Assembly (NCBI GenBank): GCA_003417655.1 | Contig: QVMW01000022.1 | Span: forward strand, 1 to 46,014 | From: Rhodobacteraceae bacterium 63075 | GTDB lineage: Bacteria; Pseudomonadota; Alphaproteobacteria; Rhodobacterales; Rhodobacteraceae | DNA: 46,014 nucleotides | Reading direction: 5' to 3' | In this document: positions 1 to 7,158 of the stretch, piece after piece | How positions within the stretch are numbered: the stretch's first letter is position 1 | Layout of the letters: the number at the start of each line of letters is the position of its first letter | Translations under genes and position numbers: made by a program | Notes under the pieces: model-generated | What the model saw: only the letters and a program-made list of their open reading frames with translations | Database searches by the model: none | Told to the model about the DNA's origin: nothing

Positions 1-19
1 CAAACTCGGGGCGATTCAG
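1..19 (+). repeat. left terminal inverted repeat of the window
   Basis: CGGGGCGATTCAG (7-19) is repeated exactly in inverse at 45996-46008. AAAC (2-5) also matches the inverse of 46009-46012, with T6 unpaired. Confidence 0.7.
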
Positions 20-276
20 ACGGATACCCCGATTTCCGTCCATTCATGACCCATCCAAGTGGTGTGCGGTCCGTTGAGATTGATGTTTCAGGGACTGGAC
101 GTATCGATAACCGCCGCGCAAATATCGCCGCGGGACATCCGGATTGGGGAAGCGAGGCACCGGCTGGGTGGGTCTGGCACCATGTTGAGGACGCGCGCAC
201 GATGCAGCTTGTCCCCCGAACAATAAACGAGGGCTTCTATCATCAGGGCGGCGCATCGAGAGCGAGAAACCAATGA
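1..276 (+). CDS. C-terminal tip of a WHH-type (HNH/EndoVII-fold) nuclease polymorphic toxin, 5' partial
   Basis: The frame is open from the first base and stops at 274-276. The visible part reads GDSDGYPDFRPF, then VEIDVSG, RANIAAG and WVWHHVEDARTMQLVP, ending H.GGASRARNQ. The WHH-x4-RTMQLVP pattern and the final H.GG match the WHH toxin family, a small HNH/EndoVII-like nuclease domain found at the C-terminus of secreted polymorphic toxins (family knowledge). The domain begins about where the window begins, so the delivery and trunk part would lie upstream or is absent. The first in-frame ATG (46) has no Shine-Dalgarno sequence and would cut into the domain, which argues for a longer gene. 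The stop overlaps the start of the immunity gene (ATGA), implying translational coupling. Confidence 0.75.
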   Translation, partial: QTRGDSDGYPDFRPFMTHPSGVRSVEIDVSGTGRIDNRRANIAAGHPDWGSEAPAGWVWHHVEDARTMQLVPRTINEGFYHQGGASRARNQ

Positions 277-767
277 TCTTCGAGCGACAAAATGAACCAA
301 TCGATGAAGCCACGATCAAGGGCTTCGAAGTAGCCAGAAACCTCCGATTTCCGTCAGATTACAGAGCGTTCCTGTTAAAATTCAACGGAGGTCGTCCTGC
401 TGATGCGAACGCCTTTTGGCAAATAGTTGAACTTAACTTGCTGAGCATCGAGGAAGTCTACGGGTTCACCAGCGACTCTTTGAACTCCATCGAAAAAGAT
501 CGCTTCAACAATTTTTCGAACTCAATCCATATGCAGCTTCTTCAGATCGCCTACACTGGCTCGCAAGGCATCTACATGGATCTTCGAGAAGGCCCGATGC
601 ACGGCAAGATTTACATTTTGGCGCGCCCCGCAAACAAGGCGCTAAAGGTAGACGACACAGGCTTTCAAGACGAGGACGACTACGAAGAGGCTCTGTTCCT
701 CCATCCAGTCGCAAACACGTTCTCGGAGTTCATAGCGTTGCTTGGGCCTGATCCGAACGAAGCCTGA
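273..767 (+). CDS. SUKH (SMI1/KNR4) family immunity protein
   Basis: The protein has 164 residues. The N-terminal part has the SUKH signature: a leading helix, then LRFPSDYRAFLLKFNGGRP, followed by a variable middle and a strand-rich stretch with TGSQGIYMDLREG and GKIYIL. An acidic patch (DDTGFQDEDDYEEA) and a final helix (FSEFIALLG) complete the fold. SUKH proteins are cytoplasmic antidotes that bind nuclease toxins. This gene starts inside the stop codon of the WHH toxin, the standard toxin-then-immunity order, so it most likely protects against that toxin. Function is inferred from family and position. Confidence 0.8.
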   Translation: MIFERQNEPIDEATIKGFEVARNLRFPSDYRAFLLKFNGGRPADANAFWQIVELNLLSIEEVYGFTSDSLNSIEKDRFNNFSNSIHMQLLQIAYTGSQGIYMDLREGPMHGKIYILARPANKALKVDDTGFQDEDDYEEALFLHPVANTFSEFIALLGPDPNEA

Positions 768-791
768 TCTTTCGCCTCGCTAAGCATCCTT

Positions 792-860
792 GATTATGCC
801 GCGCGTATACAGGGCATCTGCCAAGTTTCGTGGGTCTGTTTTTATCAGGTCGGCATAATC
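792..860. repeat. 10-bp perfect inverted repeat between SUKH gene and truncated ardC
   Basis: GATTATGCCG (792-801) is inverted exactly at 851-860, 49 bp apart. A related sequence, CTCGGCATTATG, lies at 867-878. The right arm lies inside the last codons of the truncated ardC frame. This could be a recombinase site or the scar of the event that joined the toxin module to ardC. No function is shown. Confidence 0.5.
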
Positions 861-1519
861 CAAAGCTCGGCATTATGGGCCAGCTCATGGGCCCAGACCC
901 CGTAGAAATTGCGCGGGTCCTGGAACCGCGTGATGGACGGCATGTAGACCTTGTCCACGGGCGGCAAATAGTACGCCTCCGTGCCCGTGAAGACGGTTGT
1001 GATGTCGATGGCATCGAAAAACGCCTGCATGTGCGGGATCGGCTCGGACGGCGGATGCTCGGGTACGGGCTCCGGGTCAGGGTAGAAGCTGTCCGGCAGG
1101 CCATCGATCTGGCAGGCATTGAACACACGGTAGGATTTCTGGAAGCGGAATATACGGGCTTCCTCGGAGTGATCATCCCCGTCGCTGCGGTCATGCCCAT
1201 CTGCGCCCGCGTCTTTCCGGCTTTGACCGTAATAAACGACGACAGAGGATTTTTCGCCCTTGCGGACCTTTGCGTCCAAGGCATTGGCCTGCGGCAACGT
1301 CATCCAGAAGGGAGAGCTGTGGCCCGCCATCACGGTCCGCATCGTCAGCAGGAAGTTGTTCACTCCCTGGTAGGGTTCTCCGCCCACGCGCAGGGGACGG
1401 GAGCTGCCACCTGCGGTCCATGGCTTGCGCCACGGCAGGACGCCGCGCTCGATGATGCGGATGATTTCGTTTGTGATGACCTCGGAGGCATCGAATTTGG
1501 GCGTGCGGGATCGGGCCAT
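845..1519 (-). pseudogene. ardC: ArdC-like antirestriction protein, C-terminally truncated
   Basis: The 224-residue frame carries the N-terminal ssDNA-binding domain of the ArdC/DUF1738 family (FDASEVITNEIIRIIERG, LPWRKPW, GVNNFLLTM, FWMTLPQANALDAKVRKGEKS, VVYY). It then enters the zincin-like polyvalent protease domain and reaches the HELAH zinc motif near residue 214. It stops only a few residues later (HNAELWIMPT), whereas family members run for roughly 80-100 more residues, including the third zinc ligand. The metallopeptidase half is therefore broken. A good ribosome-binding site (AAAGGACG) precedes the start. ArdC proteins protect incoming plasmid DNA from host restriction. The ssDNA-binding half could still be made. 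Confidence 0.8.
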
Positions 1520-1559
1520 GACTGGCGTCCTTTCGAGTTTTGGTTAGAGGGAATGGTGA

Positions 1560-2045
1560 TCAGATTGACTGAAGGGGCCTCGGATCGTTGGCGATCCTGG
1601 CACCGAGGACTTCGACCATGTCGATGTAGGTGGTCAGCGACACGGACCTGCCGGGACCCCAGGGTTCAGAGTCGTCCGATCCGTCCCGCGTCACCCGCGG
1701 CAGGTTCGCGAAGGCAATCACATCGGTGACGGGTCGGATATCGATGAACGGGGTCCCTCGTGCGACCGCAAGAGTGGCCAAGGGAAAGCACTCGATCGGC
1801 GCGAAGGTCGACACGGTGGTCCAACCGAGATGGATGAACGTGCCGCCCTCTCCGCAGATCACATGCGCGTTTGGCAATGACGCCGCCTGCTTCAGATAGC
1901 TGAGGTTACGCAGGACGGTCTCGCGCTCGCGCCGCTGTGCCTGCCCCGTCTGGCCGGATCGGCGTAGTTCCTTGTGTCGCCACCACGAGGCAGCGGTCGC
2001 GCGCAATACGCGCAAGACACCTGTTTGCATGAGAATGCCCTTCAT
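1560..2045 (-). CDS. hypothetical plasmid protein upstream of ardC
   Basis: The frame has 161 residues; a later start at MQTGVL (about 2030) is equally possible. The N-terminal third is basic and Arg-rich (ATAASWWRHKELRRSGQTGQ). The middle has a strand-like core with GEGGTFIHLGWTTVSTF, and the C-terminal part is mixed alpha/beta (TPFIDIRPVTDVIAFANL). No family is recognised. It lies 40 bp upstream of truncated ardC on the same strand and may be co-transcribed with it. The opposite strand also has open frames, but this one reads more like a protein. Confidence 0.45.
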   Translation of the reverse strand: MKGILMQTGVLRVLRATAASWWRHKELRRSGQTGQAQRRERETVLRNLSYLKQAASLPNAHVICGEGGTFIHLGWTTVSTFAPIECFPLATLAVARGTPFIDIRPVTDVIAFANLPRVTRDGSDDSEPWGPGRSVSLTTYIDMVEVLGARIANDPRPLQSI

Positions 2046-2382
2046 CAGGAACGGCAGACCGGAATCCGGCCCGGACCCATCTGAGGGACCCCAAAGGCCC
2101 TCATCCGTCAGTCACAAAACCCGAAGGACACTTTCACTCTTTAGGGATCTGATGCCGGAGAATGTTAAACGCGAAGCTCATGAGAACCGATGATCCTGCA
2201 CTTTCCGGCATCAGACCCCAATGAGGAACAGGATCAGGCCCGGACACCCTCTTTCGGGCACCCTCAGGCCTGACCCTCCCCGGCCCTCCTCTTTCTCTCA
2301 AACCCCATGATTTCCGGAGGTGGCTTGCTTTTGTTCCCGTTATGTTCTACTTTAAGAGCGACGCTAAGAAGGGAGATCCCCG
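2046..2382. other. intergenic region with a long-loop inverted repeat and an SOS promoter
   Basis: No convincing gene is present. An 11-bp perfect inverted repeat, CTGATGCCGGA, lies at 2149-2159 and 2204-2214, flanking a 44-bp loop. The right part (2215-2310) is C-rich and low in complexity. The 3' end holds the promoter and LexA-type box of the next gene. Confidence 0.5.
2325..2353 (+). promoter_or_regulatory. LexA-regulated promoter (alphaproteobacterial SOS box GTTC-N7-GTTC)
   Basis: GTTCCCGTTATGTTC at 2333-2347 matches the alphaproteobacterial LexA operator GTTC-N7-GTTC exactly. It fills the 17-bp spacer between a plausible -35 (TTGCTT, 2325-2330) and -10 (TACTTT, 2348-2353). LexA binding here would block RNA polymerase. 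The start codon of the downstream gene follows at 2383 after a good ribosome-binding site (AAGGGAG). Confidence 0.65.
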
Positions 2383-2676
2383 ATGGAAAGCACCACTTAC
2401 GCCCTGCCCGCGACGCCAAAGCAGATTGCCTATGCGCGGTCGCTGGCCCTGCGCAACCAGACGCTTCTGCCGTGGGAGGTTCAGCAAGATCGGCGCTCCT
2501 TGAGCGCCTGGATCGACGCACAGGCAAAGATGAACCCGGGCGCGCAAGACAGCCGCCCGACATCAAAGCAGGTCGCCTTTGCCGAGCGTCTCGCCCGCAT
2601 TAAGCGCCGCGCCGTGCCGGATGAATGTTTCCGCGACAAGGGGCTGATGTCGAAGTGGATCGACGGGAACAAGTGA
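2383..2676 (+). CDS. small protein made of two copies of a ~38-residue repeat, probably SOS-regulated
   Basis: The protein has 97 residues. Two tandem units can be aligned: PKQIAYARSLALRN...LPWEV..DRRSLSAWIDAQ (residues about 12-50) and SKQVAFAERLARIKRRAVP...RDKGLMSKWIDGN (about 59-96). The pattern (S/P)KQ-A-A--LA...P......S-WID occurs as a C-terminal accessory module in plasmid topoisomerases, primases and DUF3072-like proteins, where a DNA-binding role is suspected. The present protein is just the repeats. A LexA-type box sits in its promoter, so it may be induced by DNA damage or by single-stranded DNA at plasmid entry (inference). Confidence 0.65.
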   Translation: MESTTYALPATPKQIAYARSLALRNQTLLPWEVQQDRRSLSAWIDAQAKMNPGAQDSRPTSKQVAFAERLARIKRRAVPDECFRDKGLMSKWIDGNK

Positions 2677-2704
2677 AGCTGGGCAGACCCTGCGGTGATC
2701 GAGA

Positions 2705-3121
2705 TTACTTCAGCCGATCGACAACGGATGCCTTGCTGGACCTGGCAAGCGCGATCAGGCTGGACTGGATCTTGGATGTGAAGACGGAACTGAACGTGCC
2801 AATGGGCGTGCGGTCCTCCCAAACATAGGACCGCTCCAGAATATCCGTGTTGATCTCGTCCAGCATGACCCATTTGCGGACATGGGTCTCTAACCCCACG
2901 CGCTGCGACTCGATCTGTGGCACCTCGATAAATTTGCGCGAGGGCAAGGGCGGCTGCGTCGTGATCGGCAGGATGAACACCACGGTCTCGCTATCGGACT
3001 TGGCGACAGTGACGGCGATACAGACAGGCCGCGTCTTGCGGCCCTCGGTCTCACCCGCCATCTGCTCGCGTTTCCAAAGGAACGGATAGCGGAAAACCTC
3101 TCCAGCACTCGGCTTAGTCAT
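2705..3121 (-). CDS. PemK/MazF-like type II toxin
   Basis: The protein has 138 residues. The start FRYPFLWKREQMAGETEGRKTRPVC shows the early beta-strand and RK-RPV-C/V pattern of PemK/MazF-like endoribonuclease toxins, followed by VFILPITTQPP and a second conserved strand with VMLDEINT. The gene begins within the last codons of the antitoxin gene (8-bp overlap), so the pair is translationally coupled. MazF-fold toxins cleave mRNA. That activity is inferred from the fold pattern and the partner gene. Confidence 0.7.
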   Translation of the reverse strand: MTKPSAGEVFRYPFLWKREQMAGETEGRKTRPVCIAVTVAKSDSETVVFILPITTQPPLPSRKFIEVPQIESQRVGLETHVRKWVMLDEINTDILERSYVWEDRTPIGTFSSVFTSKIQSSLIALARSSKASVVDRLK

Positions 3122-3368
3122 CCGCCCGCGTCAAGTCCCGCTCGAGCCCTTCAATCATCAAAGCCTTGAGATCCTCTGGCATCTCGTCAACCATATGAGC
3201 CTGTTGCGTGGCCCCCCGCGCGAGCTGCTGGTACTGGTCAATGCTCATCAGCACGAATTTCGGCTTGCGGTGCTTGGTGATCGCGATCGGCGACCGAATG
3301 GCCGCGTCAAACAGGTCACTTGTATGCCGCGTCAGGTCGGCCGCCTTGAACTCGGGAAGCTCATGCAT
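3114..3368 (-). CDS. Phd/YefM-like antitoxin
   Basis: The 84-residue form starts at 3366-3368. This start was chosen because GGAG lies 9 nt upstream, whereas the more upstream ATG (3381-3383) has no ribosome-binding site. The N-terminal half has the Phd/YefM DNA-binding pattern (FKAADLTRHTSDLFDAAIRSPIAITKHRKPKFVLMSIDQYQQL). The C-terminal part (MPEDLKALMIEGLERDL) would wrap the toxin. It is predicted to neutralise the downstream PemK-like toxin and to repress its own promoter through the palindrome just upstream. Confidence 0.75.
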   Translation of the reverse strand: MHELPEFKAADLTRHTSDLFDAAIRSPIAITKHRKPKFVLMSIDQYQQLARGATQQAHMVDEMPEDLKALMIEGLERDLTRADD

Positions 3369-3386
3369 GATCGGGGTCTCCATTTG

Positions 3387-3419
3387 TGCAGAATATACAT
3401 ACATTCTGGATATTCTGCA
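3387..3419 (-). promoter_or_regulatory. toxin-antitoxin autoregulatory operator
   Basis: TGCAGAATAT (3387-3396) and its exact inverse (3410-3419) are separated by 13 bp, so their centres are about two helical turns apart. They lie immediately upstream of the antitoxin start in an AT-rich segment. This is the expected place and form for a Phd-type repressor site. Confidence 0.65.
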
Positions 3420-3445
3420 AGAGATGGGTTGAGCCCTCCCCTTTG

Positions 3446-4631
3446 TCATCCGAACCGCCGCCCTCCTTCCGTGAAGGTGTATTCATTGGCGATGATGCCG
3501 TACTCGATGGAGTCGTCCGAGGTCAGGTGGTCGTAGCCGCGATAGACTGCCAGCGCGCCGTAGCGATCGAGCGTGACGAACGCCCCTGCCCGCCCGATCT
3601 CTGTCGGATGATAGATCACCGGCTGGGTTTCGATCTTTTCCATCGCGGCTTCCAACACGCCAAGTCGCGTGTCGACCTCGTCGGGCATCTCATCCTGTCC
3701 CATGTAGTCCCCTTCCAGCGCCCGATACTCGCCGAGCAGCTCGGCATGGGCCGCACCTTCATCATCCGTCATTGGTGCCGGGTCGCCGGACAGGGACCGC
3801 AGCCCGTGGCTGTAGCCGTAGGGCAGGTCAAGCGCGACCTCGATCCACTTCCAGCCCTCAACCGCAACCGCCGTCATCGCCTTGGAAGAGGTCATGCAGC
3901 GACGCGCCGCCCGCCACTTCATAGGTCTCAACACCCACAAAGACCGCGCGTCGGTCGGACGCCCGGACCGAGGTCTCGGTCAGCATGCGCCGGAGCTGGA
4001 ATGGCTCCTTGTTCCAGGATGAATGGATCACATCCCAGACCTGAACCTGATGCGCGTGATCGGGGTTCACGGTGAAGGCCATGAGCTGCTCCAGCGTCAT
4101 GCCATCCTCGGCATAGATCTCAAGCAGGGCAGGGGCGACGGAGGCGAGCTTCAGGCGTTGCTTCACGATCTGCGGCGTCACGAAGAAGGCGGCAGCTATC
4201 TCTGCATCGCTCTGACCCTTGTCCCGCAGCGCCACAAATGCGCGGAACTGATCGAGCGGGTGCAAGGCGACGCGCTGCATGTTTTCGGCAAGGGAATCGT
4301 CCTCGGCCAGGATGTCGGACGCAGCATCGCGGACGATGCAGGGAATGGGTGTGGTCTTTGCCAAACGCTTCTGCTTCACCAGCAAGGACAATGCTTGAAA
4401 CCGGCGGCCTCCGGCCGGGATCTCGAACTTGCCGGTCTCGGTCCCATCGTCAGCCAAGACGGGCCGCACGCTCAGGCTCTGCAAGAGACCGCGGCGAGCG
4501 ATGTCTTCGGCCAGTTCCTCGACGGACACGCCAGCTTTGATGCGCCGCACATTGGACTGGCTCAGCACCAGCTTATCAAAAGGGATATCCCGCGAAGGGG
4601 ACAGGGTGATTTTCTGGACAGCTTTCGTCAT
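3446..4631 (-). pseudogene. ParB/Spo0J-domain plasmid protein, disrupted by internal deletion/frameshift and truncated
   Basis: The first part, from ATG 4629-4631 (ribosome-binding site AGGAGAAG), has the ParB N-terminal domain (NVRRI, GVSVEELAEDIARRGLLQSL, PAGGRRFQAL, DSLAENMQR, HPLDQFRAF) and a KorB-like HTH. It ends at residue about 258 after LFQGDDGG. The next conserved segment of this family (EGWKWIEVA...PYGYSHGLRSL, then DELPDEVDERL- and RPVIY-like motifs) continues in another frame to a stop at 3446. Roughly 25 residues usually found between the two parts appear to be missing, and so does the long C-terminal domain of the ~600-700-residue family. Both losses indicate decay. It is distinct from RepB, which is intact. 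Confidence 0.7.
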
Positions 4632-4740
4632 CAGATCTTCTCCTCGACGGGCGTCGGAAGCCACTCTCCCGATCTCACTTCCCGTCACCCTCAAACCAAC
4701 ACTCCTTTCCCTCTCGATGATCGTATGGTTGCCAAGAGGC

Positions 4741-4760
4741 GACTTAACAGCTGTTAAGTC
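4741..4760. promoter_or_regulatory. putative RepB-binding par site 1 (perfect 20-bp palindrome)
   Basis: GACTTAACAGCTGTTAAGTC is a perfect palindrome with the CAGCTG core seen in repABC partition (centromere-like) sites. It lies downstream of repC, next to a second copy, and is the likely loading site for RepB. Confidence 0.7.
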
Positions 4761-4789
4761 AGGCCAACCGAGCAACGAAGACGTCGAAA

Positions 4790-4805
4790 CTTAACAGCTG
4801 TTAAG
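4790..4805. promoter_or_regulatory. putative RepB-binding par site 2 (16-bp palindrome overlapping the repC stop)
   Basis: CTTAACAGCTGTTAAG shares 16 bp with site 1 and includes the repC stop codon (4801-4803). A third, one-sided copy (CTTAACAGCTG) occurs inside repB at 6659-6669. Confidence 0.7.
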
Positions 4806-6024
4806 CCGCACTTCGCCGACCGATCAAAGCCATGACCATCGGTCCGCAAGAGAATTCGCCCGCCGCGGCCTTGGACGTCAGCGCCCGCAAGTATCCACCC
4901 GGTGACCTGATGTCGGAAAAACGTTCCAGCATGGCCACGACGACGATCGAGGCTTGCTCTGGTCCCATGCAGCGTTGCGCTTCTTCCCAAGCGGAAACAC
5001 TGATCCCCATGGCAGGCCGTACATGACAAGCCGCGTCGAAAAGCTGGTGCCAGTGTCGAACGTCGCCCTGATAGAAAGTCTTGAGCGAGGGACAGCCGGC
5101 GATCACCAGGTGCAGTGGGATTTTCGGCACCCGCCTCGTGTCAGGCTCTTCAACGTCAGCCACAGGCTCACCCGTGTCATCATCAGGCGCGCGGCCCGCC
5201 GCCCCGCCTTTTTCTAAGGCAGGTTCAAGATCTATAGATTCTTTATTTGAATTATGATGGTGACGCTCAAAATGGGCATCATTGGTGTTCATTTCTTCTG
5301 TTTCAGGGCCGTCAATGACATTACGCGCCTGGTCAAGAAGGGTCTCCAGTTCAGTCCGAAATGCCGACAGATCCTCAAGCGAAAGCTTGCGGCGAAGAGC
5401 GCGGGCTGTGAGGGCGGCCGTATCGCTGAGCTGGTCCCATAGGCCAAGCCCGGGCTGGATCTCCTCGCCGAACTCCGCCAGAGCGGCCAGGTCGCGACGC
5501 ATGAGGCTCACCACCTCCCTCAGTCGCCGCACACGGTCCTCAGCCTCACGCACAGCCTCTGCGGCCCGTGCAATCTCCTCTGCCCGGCAATAGAGCGGGG
5601 AGAGATCAAAGCCGAAGGCCACTCGGTCTTCGCCACGCTTGCGTACATAGCGCTTCCCGTTGGGGCTATCGCGCCGCATGAGCAAGCCTGCGTCTACCAA
5701 CCGGGCGAGGTGACGGCGCATCGTCGAGCAAGGCATGCCGTTCAGCCGCTCGCAGATCGCCTTGTTGGATGGGAAGACGACCATTTCGGTGTTCCCGCCA
5801 AGCGCATCGTCCGGAAAGAAGCTGAGAAGTCCCTGAAGAACGGTCAGATCGCGCTCGGAAACCCCAAAGGCCGCCTGTGCCTTGGACAGCTCGCGGAGGA
5901 GCTCCCACTTGTTGACGGGCTTGCCGGGAACAGACGCCTCAGGACGCTCGACCACGCGCAGATGGGCGTGCGAGATCGGCCGCATAAACGGCGAAATCGG
6001 TGTGTAATCCATGATGTCATTCAC
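4801..6024 (-). CDS. repC: plasmid replication initiator RepC
   Basis: The protein has 407 residues, the usual RepC length. The N-terminal winged-helix domain is recognisable (NKWELLRELSKAQAAFGVSERDLTVLQGLLSF, VVFPSNKAICERLNGM, TMRRHLARLVDAGLLMRRDSPNGKRY). A coiled coil follows (about 140-180), then a low-complexity acidic linker (about 240-285) and a C-terminal domain with the RSPGGYLRALTSKAAAGEF motif typical of RepC. RepC binds oriV, which in this plasmid class lies within repC itself. It is last in the repABC order, separated from repB by the ctRNA gene. No strong ribosome-binding site is seen, as expected for a gene controlled by ctRNA and translational attenuation. Confidence 0.92.
   Translation of the reverse strand: MNDIMDYTPISPFMRPISHAHLRVVERPEASVPGKPVNKWELLRELSKAQAAFGVSERDLTVLQGLLSFFPDDALGGNTEMVVFPSNKAICERLNGMPCSTMRRHLARLVDAGLLMRRDSPNGKRYVRKRGEDRVAFGFDLSPLYCRAEEIARAAEAVREAEDRVRRLREVVSLMRRDLAALAEFGEEIQPGLGLWDQLSDTAALTARALRRKLSLEDLSAFRTELETLLDQARNVIDGPETEEMNTNDAHFERHHHNSNKESIDLEPALEKGGAAGRAPDDDTGEPVADVEEPDTRRVPKIPLHLVIAGCPSLKTFYQGDVRHWHQLFDAACHVRPAMGISVSAWEEAQRCMGPEQASIVVVAMLERFSDIRSPGGYLRALTSKAAAGEFSCGPMVMALIGRRSAA
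5225..5310. other. putative oriV: AT-rich segment within repC
   Basis: Within otherwise GC-rich repC, about 85 bp around ATCTATAGATTCTTTATTTG and ATTATGATGG are markedly AT-rich. They encode the linker NTNDAHFERHHHNSNKESID. In repABC plasmids the origin maps to an AT-rich stretch in the middle of repC (established knowledge), so this is the most likely duplex-opening site. Confidence 0.5.
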
Positions 6025-6062
6025 GAAGGCAAAATTTCCCTGGCCCGCGAATCGCTTTGCGC

Positions 6063-6091
6063 TTGCGGGAAAGGGGCCAGATCGCTACATT
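6063..6091 (+). promoter_or_regulatory. ctRNA promoter
   Basis: TTGCGG (6063-6068), a 17-bp spacer and TACATT (6086-6091) form a plausible sigma-70 promoter directed away from repC, in the position where repABC modules transcribe their antisense RNA. Confidence 0.55.
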
Positions 6092-6096
6092 CAGAG

Positions 6097-6186
6097 GTGC
6101 GAAAACTGAAGTTTTGTAGCGGGCTGGTCCCGTGCGAAACCTAAGAAAGGTCTCGTGAAGCTTGCTTCTCGGGGCCTTTTTCTTTT
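6097..6186 (+). ncRNA. repABC countertranscribed antisense RNA (incompatibility RNA)
   Basis: The repB-repC intergenic region carries a promoter on the strand opposite to repABC. It is followed about 60 bp later by a strong intrinsic terminator, defining an RNA of roughly 90 nt. In all repABC plasmids a small RNA from this region limits RepC synthesis and sets copy number and incompatibility. A bulged stem pairing CTACA (6085-6089) with TGTAG (6115-6119), and TTCAG with CTGAA inside it, lies at about 6085-6119 and would also fold in the target leader. Confidence 0.75.
6147..6186 (+). terminator. intrinsic terminator of the ctRNA
   Basis: A 14-bp stem runs from AAGGTCTC at 6147 to a CTTG loop (6161-6164) and back to GGGGCCTT (ending 6178), with two G-U pairs and one mismatch. 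It is followed by TTTTCTTTTC. It also lies in the repC leader on the other strand. Confidence 0.8.
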
Positions 6187-6225
6187 CTGCCTGTCTCGTG
6201 CCTCCTTTTTGATTGTTGCTCTTCC

Positions 6226-7158
6226 TCAGTCTTCCGAACGCTTCCAGCGCTCGTGAAGCTCGGCGATCAGCTGCGGGGCGTTGCCCTCAAGCCAGCTGAC
6301 AAAATCGCTCTCCTCGGCCTTCAACTCGAGCTTGAGTTGCTTTCCACGACGTCCGGTCGTGACAGTGGCGGCACCGACCCCCGGAATCACCGTGCCGGGC
6401 CGCCCGCGAGGGCGAGACGAGGATGTGGTCTGTTCGGGCTTCCCTGCAGCAGAGAGGACGGCCAAAAATGCATAATCGGATTTCTCGTCAATACCGCCTT
6501 GGTAGGATGTCTTGGCCTCACCCGCCAAAGCTGCAAGCAGTTCGCGATCGGCATCCGTAGCCCCCAGCAACTTCTTGAGCTCTTCCCACCTGGGCCGACC
6601 AATGCCCGGAGCGGCACCGATGGCGAGGACCAGGTCCTCCCCAACGGTGCGGACTACGCTTAACAGCTGCGACACTCCTGCCTCGGTCAGATTGAGAACC
6701 TCGGCGACACCCTTGTTGGTGCGTTCGGATGCGCTCAAATGGTTACCGTCGAGCAAGGCGGCGGCAACAAGCGCACGTTCGATGAAGCTTAGATCCCGCC
6801 GCTCCTGGTTCTCCAACAGCTGATCACGAAGCGCCTGATCTCCCTCCATCTCTGTGACAATGGCGCGGACCTTGATCCCAAGTTCTCTGCAAGCTTCCAG
6901 CCGACGACGGCCATAGATCAGGCTGTAGCGATCACCCTCAAGCGGCCGGACGAGGATTGGTACTCGCTGTCCGTTCTTGGAAATTGATGCCTTGAGGCCC
7001 TCAGTCTCGATCTGCAGCCGGTCATCGAGCCGACCTGTGGTTTCGATTTGGTCAGGCTCGATTTCGAAAACACCGCCGCGCAGCCTGCGCCCCTCGAGAG
7101 CGTCGGGCGCGTTGCGCAGGGTCTGCAGTGGCAGTCCCAGTTTAGGCTTTCTTGCCAT
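6226..7158 (-). CDS. repB: plasmid partition protein RepB (ParB family)
   Basis: The protein has 310 residues. The ParB domain is clear: ETEGLKASISKNGQRVPILVRPL, RYSLIYGRRRLEACRELG, QLLENQERRDLSFIERALVAAAL. It is followed by an HTH (TNKGVAEVLNLTEAGVSQLLSVV) and a RepB-type C-terminal region ending in a basic, dimerising tail (RPRGRPGTVIPG...GRRGKQLKLELKAEESDFVSWLEG). RepB binds the par palindromes and works with RepA in segregation. Its start lies 17 bp inside the end of repA, so the two genes are translationally coupled. Confidence 0.92.
   Translation of the reverse strand: MARKPKLGLPLQTLRNAPDALEGRRLRGGVFEIEPDQIETTGRLDDRLQIETEGLKASISKNGQRVPILVRPLEGDRYSLIYGRRRLEACRELGIKVRAIVTEMEGDQALRDQLLENQERRDLSFIERALVAAALLDGNHLSASERTNKGVAEVLNLTEAGVSQLLSVVRTVGEDLVLAIGAAPGIGRPRWEELKKLLGATDADRELLAALAGEAKTSYQGGIDEKSDYAFLAVLSAAGKPEQTTSSSRPRGRPGTVIPGVGAATVTTGRRGKQLKLELKAEESDFVSWLEGNAPQLIAELHERWKRSED

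Noticed and set aside
830..1729. Long plus-strand frame of 299 codons
   Set aside because: It lies opposite ardC and the hypothetical gene, has no ribosome-binding site and its translation has no protein-like pattern; it is a high-GC shadow.
3386..4757. Plus-strand frames of 229 and 244 codons
   Set aside because: They lie opposite the ParB-like pseudogene, whose ParB motifs are clear; they are shadows.
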